DNA from: JANSWP01 sp041941305
GTDB taxonomy: Bacteria; Bacteroidota; Bacteroidia; Chitinophagales; Saprospiraceae
NCBI GenBank assembly: GCA_041941305.1
Contig: JBGTQJ010000013.1
Coordinates: 62,001-126,000, forward strand
Direction of reading: 5' to 3'
DNA length: 64,000 bases
Shown: in pieces, positions 55,060 to 63,874 of the stretch
Position numbering within the stretch: position 1 is the stretch's first letter
Layout of the letters: each line of letters begins with the position of its first letter
Program-made: the position numbers and the translations under genes
Notes under the pieces: generated by a model
Databases searched by the model: none
What the model was told of the DNA's origin: nothing
What the model saw: the letters and a program-made list of their open reading frames with translations, nothing else

Positions 55060-56367
55060 TTGGACCAACTTAAAACTAAAGCGAAGCAAATTCTACTTAA
55101 AAACTGGAAAGACGGATTCACCATTCCTACATCCAAATTATATCCTTTTCAATGGAATTGGGACTCTGGGTTTGTCTGTCTAGGGCAATCTCATTTCCAA
55201 CCAGAGTTTGCCATCCAGGAACTCCATTCCTTGTTCACCGGTCAATGGGAAAATGGCATGATTCCCCATATCCTATTCCATAGTGAAAAAGAGACGACCT
55301 ACTTTCCCAACTATGATTTTTGGAATGCTGCTGTAAACCCAGGTGCACCCAACAATCCAAAAACCTCAGGCATTACCCAACCTCCTGTTATCGGATTTAT
55401 TTTAGAGGAACTCTTGAAAAATTATCCAGATAATGAGAATATGATTGATTTCGCCAAATCAATATTTGGCAAAATCGTTAAATATCATCGGTTTTTTTAT
55501 GATTATAGAGACCCTCTTAAAGAAGGACTGCTTTTCATATATCACCCTTGGGAATCAGGACGGGACAACTCACCACTTTGGGATGATGCATTGAGTAAAA
55601 TTGAGATTGACTACCAAACTCTTCCAAAATACACACGAAAAGATACCAGCATTTCCGACCCCAGCGAAAGACCAACTTCAGATAAATACGACCGATATGT
55701 TTATCTTTTGGAATTGGGTAAAAAACACCAATATGACGGCATAGGAATTTTTGAAGAAAGCCCTTTCCTGGTTCAGGATACTATGATGAATGCCATACTG
55801 ATAAAATCCAACCAAAGCTTGATCAATATTGGCAAAAGGTTTGGCTTTGATGTTAAAGAGATTGAAGAGTGGCATCAACAAAGCCAAGTCAGTTTCAAGG
55901 AAAAATTCTGGAACAAAAACTTAAAATTTTACAATGGATATGATTTAAGAAATCAAAAAAGCCTAGAGCACAAAGAAATTGGTGGATTAACAGCATTATT
56001 CGCAGAAATTCCAACTGAAAACATTGCCCTACAATTAGAATCCTATTTAACTCAACTCCACGATAGAAATTATTACTTATGTCCTAGTTTTGATGTTGAT
56101 AGCCCTTTATTTGATTCAAAAAGGTATTGGCGTGGTCCTATATGGCCTCAAATGAATTGGATGATTTATAAGGGATTAACAGCTTATGGTCTACAACAAA
56201 CCGCGGATATAGTAAGATCTGATTTAATTGAATTAGTCCAAAAATTGGGCTTTTATGAATATTTTGAAGCCCATAAACCATCTGCTAAATTGCTTTCCCA
56301 TGGATATGGAGGAAATCATTTTTCCTGGACAGCCGCCTCAATTCTTGACTTAAATCATTCTAAATGA
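55060..56367 (+). CDS. GH63/trehalase-like (alpha/alpha)6-barrel glycosidase
   Basis: A 435-residue cytoplasmic or periplasmic enzyme; no signal peptide is visible. It must start at TTG (55060), since no in-frame ATG lies before residue about 60 and the sialidase stop lies 16 bases upstream. Motifs typical of the GH63/MGH1-type glucosidases are FQWNWDSGFVCLGQ, YHPWESGRDNSPLWD, PSFDVDSPLFDSKRYWRGPIWPQMNWMI and the C-terminal GGNHFSWTAA. The likely acid/base is the Asp of WESGRDNSP, as in GH63. The natural substrate is a glucoside or mannosylglycerate-like compound. Its stop overlaps the next start by four bases (ATGA), so it is co-translated with the symporter. Confidence 0.83.
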   Translation: MDQLKTKAKQILLKNWKDGFTIPTSKLYPFQWNWDSGFVCLGQSHFQPEFAIQELHSLFTGQWENGMIPHILFHSEKETTYFPNYDFWNAAVNPGAPNNPKTSGITQPPVIGFILEELLKNYPDNENMIDFAKSIFGKIVKYHRFFYDYRDPLKEGLLFIYHPWESGRDNSPLWDDALSKIEIDYQTLPKYTRKDTSISDPSERPTSDKYDRYVYLLELGKKHQYDGIGIFEESPFLVQDTMMNAILIKSNQSLINIGKRFGFDVKEIEEWHQQSQVSFKEKFWNKNLKFYNGYDLRNQKSLEHKEIGGLTALFAEIPTENIALQLESYLTQLHDRNYYLCPSFDVDSPLFDSKRYWRGPIWPQMNWMIYKGLTAYGLQQTADIVRSDLIELVQKLGFYEYFEAHKPSAKLLSHGYGGNHFSWTAASILDLNHSK

Positions 56368-57932
56368 ATTACATAGACTACATAGTTATTTTCTGCTACA
56401 TCGCAGGCTTTCTTTTACTTGGAAGATTATTTAAGGAAAATAAAACCGGAAAAGACTATTTCCTTGGAGGCAAAAGCTTTGGTTGGTTCCCACTTTCATT
56501 AAGTACAGCTGCTACTCAATTATCTGCAATAAGTTTTATTTCGGCACCTGCATTTGTTGGTTTGAAAGAGGGAGGTGGAATGATGTGGTTGACCTATGAA
56601 TTTGCTGTTCCTCTTGCTATGCTTTTTTTGATGGTTTTTCTGATTCCACCTATGTATAAATCAGGAATCGTTAGTGTTTATTCCTTTTTAGAAAAAAGGT
56701 TCAGCACTTCAACAAGAGTTTTACTTAGTGGTGTATTTCAAATTAGTCGTGCCTTCGCAACTGGCGTAATGATTTATACGGTTGCATTGATATTACAAAG
56801 TGTCATTGAAATTCCAATGTGGCAAACCATCCTGATCATTGGTGTGGTCACATTAATTTATTCCTATCAGGGAGGCATGAAAGCTGTTGTTTACGGAGAT
56901 GCCATCCAAATGATCATCTTATTTATTGGAATTATTCTCTGTTTCATATTTGGATTAAATCAACTGGGGGGCTGGGAAGAATTTGTTTCTAACCTTGATA
57001 GAGAAAGGTTAACGGCAGTTAATTTTACCTCCATGGGTTTTGAAAAAGGAGATGAATTTGGGTTTTGGCCCATGTTGCTAGGAGGATTTTTCTTGTATGT
57101 TTCTTATTATGGTACTGATCAAAGTCAGGTACAGAGATTGTTTTCTGCTCAAGATATGGGAACGGTAAAAAACACATTGCTCTGTAATGGATTGATGCGT
57201 TTCCCAATTACGTTTCTGTATTGCACAATGGGTTTAATAATCGGCACTTTGGCATTTACTCAAACTGATTTTTTAAACTTAATACCATCTGACAAACCAG
57301 ATATGATGGTACCTATTTTTATTAGGGAATATTTGCCAAATGGAGTCATTGGTATTTTGATGGTTGCTATTTTTTCAGCAGCTATGTCCTCTTTAAGCTC
57401 AGCAATCAATTCCTTGAGTGCCGCAAGTGTAGAGGATTTCTTCAATAGAGATAAGCAATTACCAAATGATACATACATGTCGTATTCAAAATATGCTTCC
57501 TTGTTTTGGGGAGTTGTTTGTATCATATTGGCATTCTTCGCCGGAGATATTGCAAAAACAGTAATCGAAGCGATAAATAAAGTCGGTTCTGTTTTTTACG
57601 GTCCAATATTAGCAACTTTTATTTCTGCCATTGCCATCAAACAAGTAAACGCCAAAGGTGCGAATATTGGCTTATTAACTGGAGTTTTAGTGAATGTCTA
57701 TTTATGGTTATTTGTTCCCGAATTATTCTGGTTTTGGTGGAATGCAGTAGGTGCAATTGTAACTTTGGTAGTAGGAATTTTAAGTAGTCAACTATTTAAA
57801 TCTTCAGAAACTTCAAAGGCAATATTATCTCTAAAATTTGATTGGGAATTTGATAAAGTCAAAGCAAGCATCCTTATTGGGTTTTTCATTTTTATTGTGG
57901 TCTTAAGTAGGTATGTTCCAAAACTTTTTTGA
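56364..57932 (+). CDS. Sodium/solute symporter (SSS family)
   Basis: A 522-residue transporter with about 13 membrane helices. The N-terminal GGKSFGWFPLSLSTAATQLSAISFISAPAFVG is the SSS substrate and sodium-binding segment, and SSLSSAINSLSAASVEDFF in the central part matches the sodium-binding helix of the family. It probably imports a sugar or sialic acid with sodium. It overlaps the GH63-like gene by four bases and is last in the sialidase operon, so sialic acid or an oligosaccharide product is the likely cargo. SSS-type sialic acid transporters are known in bacteria. Confidence 0.9.
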   Translation: MNYIDYIVIFCYIAGFLLLGRLFKENKTGKDYFLGGKSFGWFPLSLSTAATQLSAISFISAPAFVGLKEGGGMMWLTYEFAVPLAMLFLMVFLIPPMYKSGIVSVYSFLEKRFSTSTRVLLSGVFQISRAFATGVMIYTVALILQSVIEIPMWQTILIIGVVTLIYSYQGGMKAVVYGDAIQMIILFIGIILCFIFGLNQLGGWEEFVSNLDRERLTAVNFTSMGFEKGDEFGFWPMLLGGFFLYVSYYGTDQSQVQRLFSAQDMGTVKNTLLCNGLMRFPITFLYCTMGLIIGTLAFTQTDFLNLIPSDKPDMMVPIFIREYLPNGVIGILMVAIFSAAMSSLSSAINSLSAASVEDFFNRDKQLPNDTYMSYSKYASLFWGVVCIILAFFAGDIAKTVIEAINKVGSVFYGPILATFISAIAIKQVNAKGANIGLLTGVLVNVYLWLFVPELFWFWWNAVGAIVTLVVGILSSQLFKSSETSKAILSLKFDWEFDKVKASILIGFFIFIVVLSRYVPKLF

Positions 57933-57954
57933 TCAGAAGACTCTACCTTTAAAG

Positions 57955-58012
57955 ACAGGGTTCCAGACACAGGACTCCAGAACCCAGAAACTAGCAACCA
58001 GATAACCAGCGC
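57955..58012. other. CCAG-word-rich short spacer between convergent genes
   Basis: The 89-base gap holds five to six CCAG words in 50 bases (CCAGACACAGGACTCCAG, AACCCAGAAAC, CAACCAGATAACCAG). The pattern is not an inverted repeat. It is unlike the AT-rich gaps elsewhere. Confidence 0.4.
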
Positions 58013-58021
58013 CTCATAAAA

Positions 58022-58558
58022 TCAACCTTTGTGCTTCTTCATTTTTTTCAAGATTCTATTTGCTCTGGTTTTGAAAGCAACAGAACAATGTTCCATTTGC
58101 TCTTCTATGACTAATTTCAGTTCTTCTTGTAATTCGGGATACTTTAATGTCAAATCAAATAAGGCAGAAATGGCATAGACTTTTACCGCAACTTTAATTT
58201 TTGAATCTTGCAACCAATCAAACAATTGGTCTACCACCTCCCCCTCAATTTCATCTGGAATTCCAGCTTTCCACATCATTTTAGCCAGGCTTCTGTCGAA
58301 ACCTGGAAATGAAAAGTCATTTCGTCTAGAAAAAAAATAGGGAATTGCTGGAAGTATCCTGCTGGGATCTTGCTCCAGTATATCTCCCAATACCCAGGAA
58401 AAACGGATGCCAATAGGATGTTCCTCCTTCAATATTGATTTCAATTCTAGTATGGATATGTTTTTGGAAATGATTTCATTTGCCCAATATTTTCTGGTAG
58501 GGTCAGAACGATCTTCTTTCAAAGATGCTTTTATTTCATCAATAAGGTTTTTGACCAT
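58022..58558 (-). CDS. HEAT-repeat-like small helical protein
   Basis: A 178-residue protein, entirely helical by sequence, with repeated hydrophobic helix pairs (WVLGDILEQDPSRILPAI; LFDWLQDSKIKVAVKVYAI; LEEQMEH...RANRILKKMKKH). The pattern fits HEAT or ARM-type repeats that bind protein partners. No catalytic motif is visible. It lies 18 bases downstream of the enoyl-CoA hydratase gene on the same strand, suggesting co-transcription, but the link is not obvious. Confidence 0.65.
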   Translation of the reverse strand: MVKNLIDEIKASLKEDRSDPTRKYWANEIISKNISILELKSILKEEHPIGIRFSWVLGDILEQDPSRILPAIPYFFSRRNDFSFPGFDRSLAKMMWKAGIPDEIEGEVVDQLFDWLQDSKIKVAVKVYAISALFDLTLKYPELQEELKLVIEEQMEHCSVAFKTRANRILKKMKKHKG

Positions 58559-58576
58559 TAAATAATTGTTTCAAAA

Positions 58577-59359
58577 TTATTTTCCAGAAAAATTTGCTTT
58601 CCGCTTTTCAATAAATGCACCAGCTCCTTCTTTAAAATCTTCCGTCCCAGTTGTATTTCCAAATTCTTTAACTTCTCTTGCAAATCCATCTTCATTATAT
58701 TGAAAATAGGCATTTACAGATTCAATAACTTTTTGAATCGCAATTGGTCCTTTTGTAGCTATTTTATTCATTATTTCCGTAGCCTTTGCAAGCTCTTCAC
58801 CTGCAGGGACTACATGATTGGCCAATCCAAGGCGATACGCTTCTTCAGCGCCAATCATATCTCCAGTCATCAATAATTCAGTTGCCTTCCCCTTTCCGAT
58901 GTATTGAATCAATCTTTGGGTTCCACCATAACCTGGTATGATTCCCAGGTTTACTTCTGGTTGTCCAAATCTGGCTTTTTCCCCTACAATGCGAATATGA
59001 CAAGACATGGCTAATTCACAGCCACCACCAAGTGCGAAGCCATTTACTGCGGCAATCACTGGTTTCGGAAACCTCTCAATGAGAAAGAAAACGTCTTGAC
59101 CTCGTTGAGCCATCTGAATCCCTGAAGCTGTATCTAAAGCCAAAAACTCTTTTATATCAGCACCTGCCACAAAAGCTTTTTCTCCACTTCCGGTTATGAT
59201 TATGCCCTTTATATCTTTTCGATTCAAAGCTTCTTCTCCAAAAAAATGTTGGAGCTCTTTCATCGTTTGCCCATTCAGGGCATTTAAAGCTTTAGGGCGG
59301 TTAATTGTCAGGTAAAGAATCCCATTTTCTTCTTTGACTAGCAAATTCTCATAAGACAT
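58577..59359 (-). CDS. Enoyl-CoA hydratase/crotonase family
   Basis: A 260-residue crotonase-fold enzyme that hydrates 2-enoyl-CoA. GEKAFVAGADIKEF forms the oxyanion hole region, and the two catalytic glutamates of true hydratases are present: E115 in LGGGCELAMSC and E135 in FGQPEVNLGIIPGYGGTQRL. This supports true enoyl-CoA hydratase rather than an inactive relative. It lies between the ATP-grasp/oxidase fusion (76 bases upstream) and the HEAT-like gene on the same strand. The chain-length preference cannot be read. Confidence 0.92.
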   Translation of the reverse strand: MSYENLLVKEENGILYLTINRPKALNALNGQTMKELQHFFGEEALNRKDIKGIIITGSGEKAFVAGADIKEFLALDTASGIQMAQRGQDVFFLIERFPKPVIAAVNGFALGGGCELAMSCHIRIVGEKARFGQPEVNLGIIPGYGGTQRLIQYIGKGKATELLMTGDMIGAEEAYRLGLANHVVPAGEELAKATEIMNKIATKGPIAIQKVIESVNAYFQYNEDGFAREVKEFGNTTGTEDFKEGAGAFIEKRKANFSGK

Positions 59360-59435
59360 ACAAAAAATTTGTTGTGTTTGATAATTGCTGCAAAAATAGT
59401 CTCTTTACCTAAATAGCCTAGTTAAATAGAAATAA

Positions 59436-62303
59436 TTACTGTGAAGCCAAATGACTAAAATCATATCTGCCTGGGGACAAAATGTTTTCAGGGTCCAATT
59501 TCTCTTTTATGGCATGCAGCAATTCAACATAGGAAGGATCAACCATCTTTATGGCTGACATTGATTGTATGCCTAGGCGATAGGGAAACAATCCATTTTC
59601 CATAAAAACTTCATTTAATTTGTCGTGGCATTGCATTGCAAGGCAATCCTGCCCTTTTGTACTTCTATCATAAAGTATCATTGCTAAAAAATACATGGTT
59701 CTATTCTGTGGGAACAATAAAGTTATATGAGGTTCAAAACCGTATTTTGAAATGATGTCCTCAGCTTTTGCTTGTGCCCAATCAGCTGTTTTTCCTTCCA
59801 TAGGCAATGCAAAGGTGGCCCAAAGCACTCCACAGCTATCTTTATCGGGATTCATGTTTTTAGGCAATTCATTCTTTCTCCAATAACAACTTTTCAAACT
59901 TTGATAGCTTGGGATTCCCTTCATAATGTTGTTGGCAACTTGCAATTTTCCAAACACCGCAAAATCTGTTACTTCTCCTTTAATTATTACACTTTCTTTT
60001 GTGTGTTCAATAAGGTCTTCTGTACAAATTAATAATCTATCAACATGTAGTGACATTTTTTCTAGTAAATAATCTTGAATCGCAATACCAATACTTTTGG
60101 ATTGACTATAAACAGGGAACATTCCATTCCAACGATACAGCCCTTTAAATTCATTAGATTTTTCTAATTCCAGCCTGTTAATTGTCTCCTTATTACTGCC
60201 AATCCTCATCAGTGTTGAAAGGGACCTAAAGTCATTCCACATCCCACAATTGGATGGAATAATACCTTCCAACTTCAATTGCCTGAAAGCATTTATAAAT
60301 TCAGGGAATTTATCCTGGTTTTTTAATGAATAGTGAACAAACTGCCTGAAATTACCTTTTGGATGCAGCCATAGCGTAAGTTCTGTAACTATTCCTAAAT
60401 TTGATTGAATAAATGCCTGGTTGAAATTGGGACCAACACCATGATCAAAAATATTGGAAGTTTGAGCATTCCTAAATGAACCATGTCCAGTTTGAATAAT
60501 ATTTCCATTTGGTAAAACCACCTCCATATTACAAACAAATTTTGAGCGATCACCATGCCTGCCATTTCCATCTCCACGCTCTAAAATATTGCCAAGGACA
60601 CTTGCTTCGGGAGAGCCTCCAATTACATTCAGCATCAGATTTGAGCCGTTATTTTCTAAATACAAATACAAATCCTGGAAAGTCACCCCTGGTTGTACTC
60701 TTACAAAGCCAAAATCTTCACTAAAATCGGTAATCTGTTTCATCATAGAAAGATCCAAAACAACGGACTGGTCTTCTACGGGAAGCCTTGAACCAAAGCC
60801 ATAGTTTTTCCCTTTTGAGATTGGATAAATTTTAATCTTCTCACGATTGCAAATTTTTAGGATATCGGAAATTTCTGAATTTAAAGATGGTTTTAAAACC
60901 AAAGAAATTTTATTGTTAGAAGCTAATGTTGACTGTTCGTATTCCCTTATTTTCGGTCTATGAAATATAATGTTTTCCGATTCAAGAATATTTGAAAATT
61001 TGGCAGCCAGTGATTCTCCAATACCCTTGCTTTCTGTCTCTCCCTCCATAACTAATTTAAAGGTTTGGCGAATAAATTTTTCCGTTCTTAAAGAAGCCTC
61101 AAATGAGGGGCATGCTACATAAAAAACTGCCGCAAAGGTGTTTTGATCCTTTGTTTCTACAACATATTTTCCCGGTTTTGCAATTTGTTTGTGTTGAATA
61201 AAACAGTCTAGTCCCTGAATTTCCTCCAGACCTTGAATACTTTTTACCAATCCATCTCTACGGACAGGTATATAAATTAAAGAAACTGTTGCATTAATAT
61301 TCACATCACGTGTTGAAATCTCTTTTTTCCCACAATACAAATCAATGATTTCTTTATAAGGGTTGAAATTTGAATACCGATTCATAAGCATGGGCAAATC
61401 AATCCCGCTTAATCGAGAGCCTACCTCAATCAGCATAGGACCTTTACCTTTTACATCCCTAATTTCGACTAAAGCAGGTCCAATATTTATTTCAACCGCC
61501 TTACAAACACCCTTCGCGTAATCACATATTGCCTTGTATTTATTACACAATTGGCTATTATCGTGAAGCCGTATGCTTGCAAATCTATCTTTCCATATGG
61601 TTCCTGGTACTTCATCATACTCCATTTCCCAAATACTGGTAATGGTTTTATTTTCCTGGTCGATAAACAATTCAACAACATATTGGGGGCCGTCCAGGTA
61701 TTCCTCCAGAATTAAACTTTCTAATGTGTTCCCAAAAATATCCTGCTGGTTTATGTATTCGTTAAAAGTACTAAAAAGCTGTTCTTTATTATGGCAGACA
61801 GAAATATGATCACTTCCTGCACTTTCCAAAGCTTTTAAAACCAAAGGAAATTCATTTCTGGAAATAAAATCTTCGACATCTTTTAAGGTAGTGCAAAAAG
61901 CAAAATTTGGGCTAGGCAATCCAGCATCTTTTACTGCTTGCCGCATTACATATTTGTTCCTCCTTTTTTGGCAGGATTCCGGATTGTTTCCGGGTAATTT
62001 AAGTTCTTTAGCAAGTTCTTCGGCTAGTTGAACTCCAGGTTCACTACCAGGAATAACTGCTTCAATTTCATAATCAAACGCTTCCAGTTTTGCAATGGCT
62101 TCTTCAACAGTCTTGCTGTAAAAAGCACCCACTGTTCCTGCATTTTTTTTTGCTTCTGAAATATATTTGTCAGTCCCTTTTAATAGGTCATCAGATAAGG
62201 TGTGGACTGCAATAACATTCTTTCCTTCATCCACTGCATAATTTTTTAGAAAGCGACCCGAAGAAACTGGATCTATGATGAGTATCGCGGAATTTTGTGA
62301 CAT
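59436..62303 (-). CDS. ATP-grasp ligase fused to a VAO-type FAD-linked oxidase
   Basis: I start at the ATG at 62303 (MSQNSAILIIDPVSSG) because the longer frame (from 62345) begins inside a terminator hairpin; this gives 955 residues. Residues about 1-415 are an ATP-grasp domain with VIPGSEPGVQLAEELAKEL, RNKYVMRQA, FPLVLKALESAGSD, LILEEYLDGPQYVVELF and a metal-binding LIEVGSRLSG. Residues about 450-955 match the vanillyl-alcohol-oxidase/4-cresol-dehydrogenase fold: VQPGVTFQDLYLYLENNG, SVLGNILERGDGNGRHGD, MEVVLPNG and a C-terminal LDPENILSPGRYDF. ATP-grasp enzymes join a carboxylate to an amine; VAO oxidases oxidise phenols or alcohols. The two activities in one chain are unusual and may couple ligation with oxidation in making a small molecule. 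Substrates unknown. Confidence 0.85.
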   Translation of the reverse strand: MSQNSAILIIDPVSSGRFLKNYAVDEGKNVIAVHTLSDDLLKGTDKYISEAKKNAGTVGAFYSKTVEEAIAKLEAFDYEIEAVIPGSEPGVQLAEELAKELKLPGNNPESCQKRRNKYVMRQAVKDAGLPSPNFAFCTTLKDVEDFISRNEFPLVLKALESAGSDHISVCHNKEQLFSTFNEYINQQDIFGNTLESLILEEYLDGPQYVVELFIDQENKTITSIWEMEYDEVPGTIWKDRFASIRLHDNSQLCNKYKAICDYAKGVCKAVEINIGPALVEIRDVKGKGPMLIEVGSRLSGIDLPMLMNRYSNFNPYKEIIDLYCGKKEISTRDVNINATVSLIYIPVRRDGLVKSIQGLEEIQGLDCFIQHKQIAKPGKYVVETKDQNTFAAVFYVACPSFEASLRTEKFIRQTFKLVMEGETESKGIGESLAAKFSNILESENIIFHRPKIREYEQSTLASNNKISLVLKPSLNSEISDILKICNREKIKIYPISKGKNYGFGSRLPVEDQSVVLDLSMMKQITDFSEDFGFVRVQPGVTFQDLYLYLENNGSNLMLNVIGGSPEASVLGNILERGDGNGRHGDRSKFVCNMEVVLPNGNIIQTGHGSFRNAQTSNIFDHGVGPNFNQAFIQSNLGIVTELTLWLHPKGNFRQFVHYSLKNQDKFPEFINAFRQLKLEGIIPSNCGMWNDFRSLSTLMRIGSNKETINRLELEKSNEFKGLYRWNGMFPVYSQSKSIGIAIQDYLLEKMSLHVDRLLICTEDLIEHTKESVIIKGEVTDFAVFGKLQVANNIMKGIPSYQSLKSCYWRKNELPKNMNPDKDSCGVLWATFALPMEGKTADWAQAKAEDIISKYGFEPHITLLFPQNRTMYFLAMILYDRSTKGQDCLAMQCHDKLNEVFMENGLFPYRLGIQSMSAIKMVDPSYVELLHAIKEKLDPENILSPGRYDFSHLASQ

Positions 62304-62324
62304 AATTTTTAAGTTTAAAAAGTT

Positions 62325-62355
62325 AAAAAAGCCCCTCCGCCCCAAATACGGAGGG
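62325..62355 (-). terminator. Intrinsic terminator between the LamG T9SS gene and the ATP-grasp fusion
   Basis: CCCTCCG (62333-62339) and CGGAGGG (62349-62355) form a seven-pair GC stem with a nine-base loop. On the minus strand it is followed by GCTTTTTT, a good T-tract. It ends transcription of the LamG gene and lies within the longer reading frame of the fusion gene, which argues for the start at 62303. Confidence 0.8.
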
Positions 62356-62410
62356 ACGTACGATTAATACCTTATTTATCAATCTAATTGTAAAAATTTA
62401 GGTTTTGGCA

Positions 62411-63712
62411 TTAGAGGATCACAAGTCGCTCCCAAAATATTTTTCCCTCATGTTGTACCCGAATGAGGTAAGTACCACTAATCAAATTATCCGTGTTAAT
62501 AATTGTCTGATTTTCGTATAGGACAGTCTCCCAAATCATTCGCCCTGAATAATCCAGTAATTGCATACTTCCATTTACCACTTCCACTTCAGGAAGATAA
62601 AGGTTGAATGCTCCATTCTTTACGGGATTGGGAAATACTTGAAACTTGGGCTGTCCATCTGAGTCAATTACCATTACACTCTTCATTTCAGAATACTCAA
62701 ATGCACCATCGTAATCAATTTGTTTGAGACGATAATAATTGATCCCATTAACTGGCTGATGATGAAGAAATGAATAGTTCTGTGTTTCAAATGAAGTCCC
62801 TTGACCTGGGACAAAATCTAATGTTACCCAGTTACGAGTATCTATACTGTGTTCGATTTCAAAGCCTTTATTTTCGACTTCAGAGGCAGTTTCCCAGCTT
62901 AACTTTACACCTTCAGTGTGAGTTTTGACTCGAAAATAGCTAATTTCCACAGGCAAGGATGCACAAGTAGGTGCTGTCTGAGCAGTGACTCCGGCAGATG
63001 AACTTACCCATGTAGTGCCATTGTTTAATGTACCTGTATTACCATTACCGGAATTATCGGTTAAGCTTGTCCCCGAACCGTTGGTCATTTTATAATAGGC
63101 TTCTAAACAGGCTGCGGGTGTAGTTGGGTCTGAAAAAGAATCATTGTATATAGAACTAATTTGAGCTGATGTCAAAACAATATTCCAAATCCGAACTTCG
63201 TCTATTTCACCATTAAACCTCTGAGGATCGGGATTATTGTTAACGGCGTTATAGCCTAATTTGACCGTTATTGAGTTGCCAGTATTAATTGGTTCGGTAA
63301 CAATGATACCAAGGGTTTCCTGAACACCGTTTATGTACAACTTCACATCCTCAATATCTGGAGTACCGTCATTTTCCCATGTTACGGCTACATGATGCCA
63401 GATTCCATTGCTAATGGTATTGGTACTTGCTGCATGGCCACCATTTACTTCTGTTCTAAGTGTACCCCCTGAAGACAAACTAAAGTTCCATTTTTCTCCG
63501 GGGGCATCTGTTCCATAGGAGACTATTACCTGGTTTTTGGTGGCGAAGGGCTTTACCCAAGCTTCAATTGTCCGGCTGTTTGTACCTGATATGCCACCGT
63601 AGTTGGTAGATACATCGTCATTTGAACCATCAAAATCTAGTGCATTGCCCGGTTGAGCCAAAAGGAAATTGCTTCCAAAAAAGACTAGATAAATAAAGTA
63701 TAGCTTTTTCAT
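62411..63712 (-). CDS. LamG-domain surface protein with T9SS type A sorting domain
   Basis: I start at the ATG at 63712 (MKKLYFIYLVFFGSNFLLAQ), a good Sec signal; the longer frame adds 29 residues with no support. The product has 433 residues. Residues about 20-235 form a LamG/concanavalin-A-like sandwich (ALDFDGSNDDVSTNYGGISG; RTIEAWVKPF; YINGVQETLG; FNGEIDEVRIWN). A short Fn3-like stretch follows (VKLSWETASEVENKGFEIEHS...GINYYRLKQIDYDG), and the tail FQVFPNPVKNGAFNLYLPE is a T9SS type A sorting domain. It is probably a glycan-binding surface protein. Confidence 0.9.
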   Translation of the reverse strand: MKKLYFIYLVFFGSNFLLAQPGNALDFDGSNDDVSTNYGGISGTNSRTIEAWVKPFATKNQVIVSYGTDAPGEKWNFSLSSGGTLRTEVNGGHAASTNTISNGIWHHVAVTWENDGTPDIEDVKLYINGVQETLGIIVTEPINTGNSITVKLGYNAVNNNPDPQRFNGEIDEVRIWNIVLTSAQISSIYNDSFSDPTTPAACLEAYYKMTNGSGTSLTDNSGNGNTGTLNNGTTWVSSSAGVTAQTAPTCASLPVEISYFRVKTHTEGVKLSWETASEVENKGFEIEHSIDTRNWVTLDFVPGQGTSFETQNYSFLHHQPVNGINYYRLKQIDYDGAFEYSEMKSVMVIDSDGQPKFQVFPNPVKNGAFNLYLPEVEVVNGSMQLLDYSGRMIWETVLYENQTIINTDNLISGTYLIRVQHEGKIFWERLVIL

Positions 63713-63836
63713 AATTAGATATTTATAAGGTGTTTTGATGAATATTGCGTAGATGGGATTTTGAAAATTGATAGGACAAATTTGAGGAGGCAGGAACAAC
63801 TATTGCGTTCCAAATCTACCATGCGAGCGTACCAGG

Positions 63837-63874
63837 TACCCCTTTAGTGTACTCATGTTACCCCTTTAGCGTAC
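63837..63874. repeat. Two direct repeats of TACCCCTTTAGYGTAC
   Basis: TACCCCTTTAGTGTAC (63837-63852) and TACCCCTTTAGCGTAC (63859-63874) are 22 bases apart and differ at one base. They lie upstream of the LamG gene start (63712) on the minus strand. They may be operators for that gene or for a gene beyond the window. The rest of 63875-64000 shows no gene. Confidence 0.55.
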
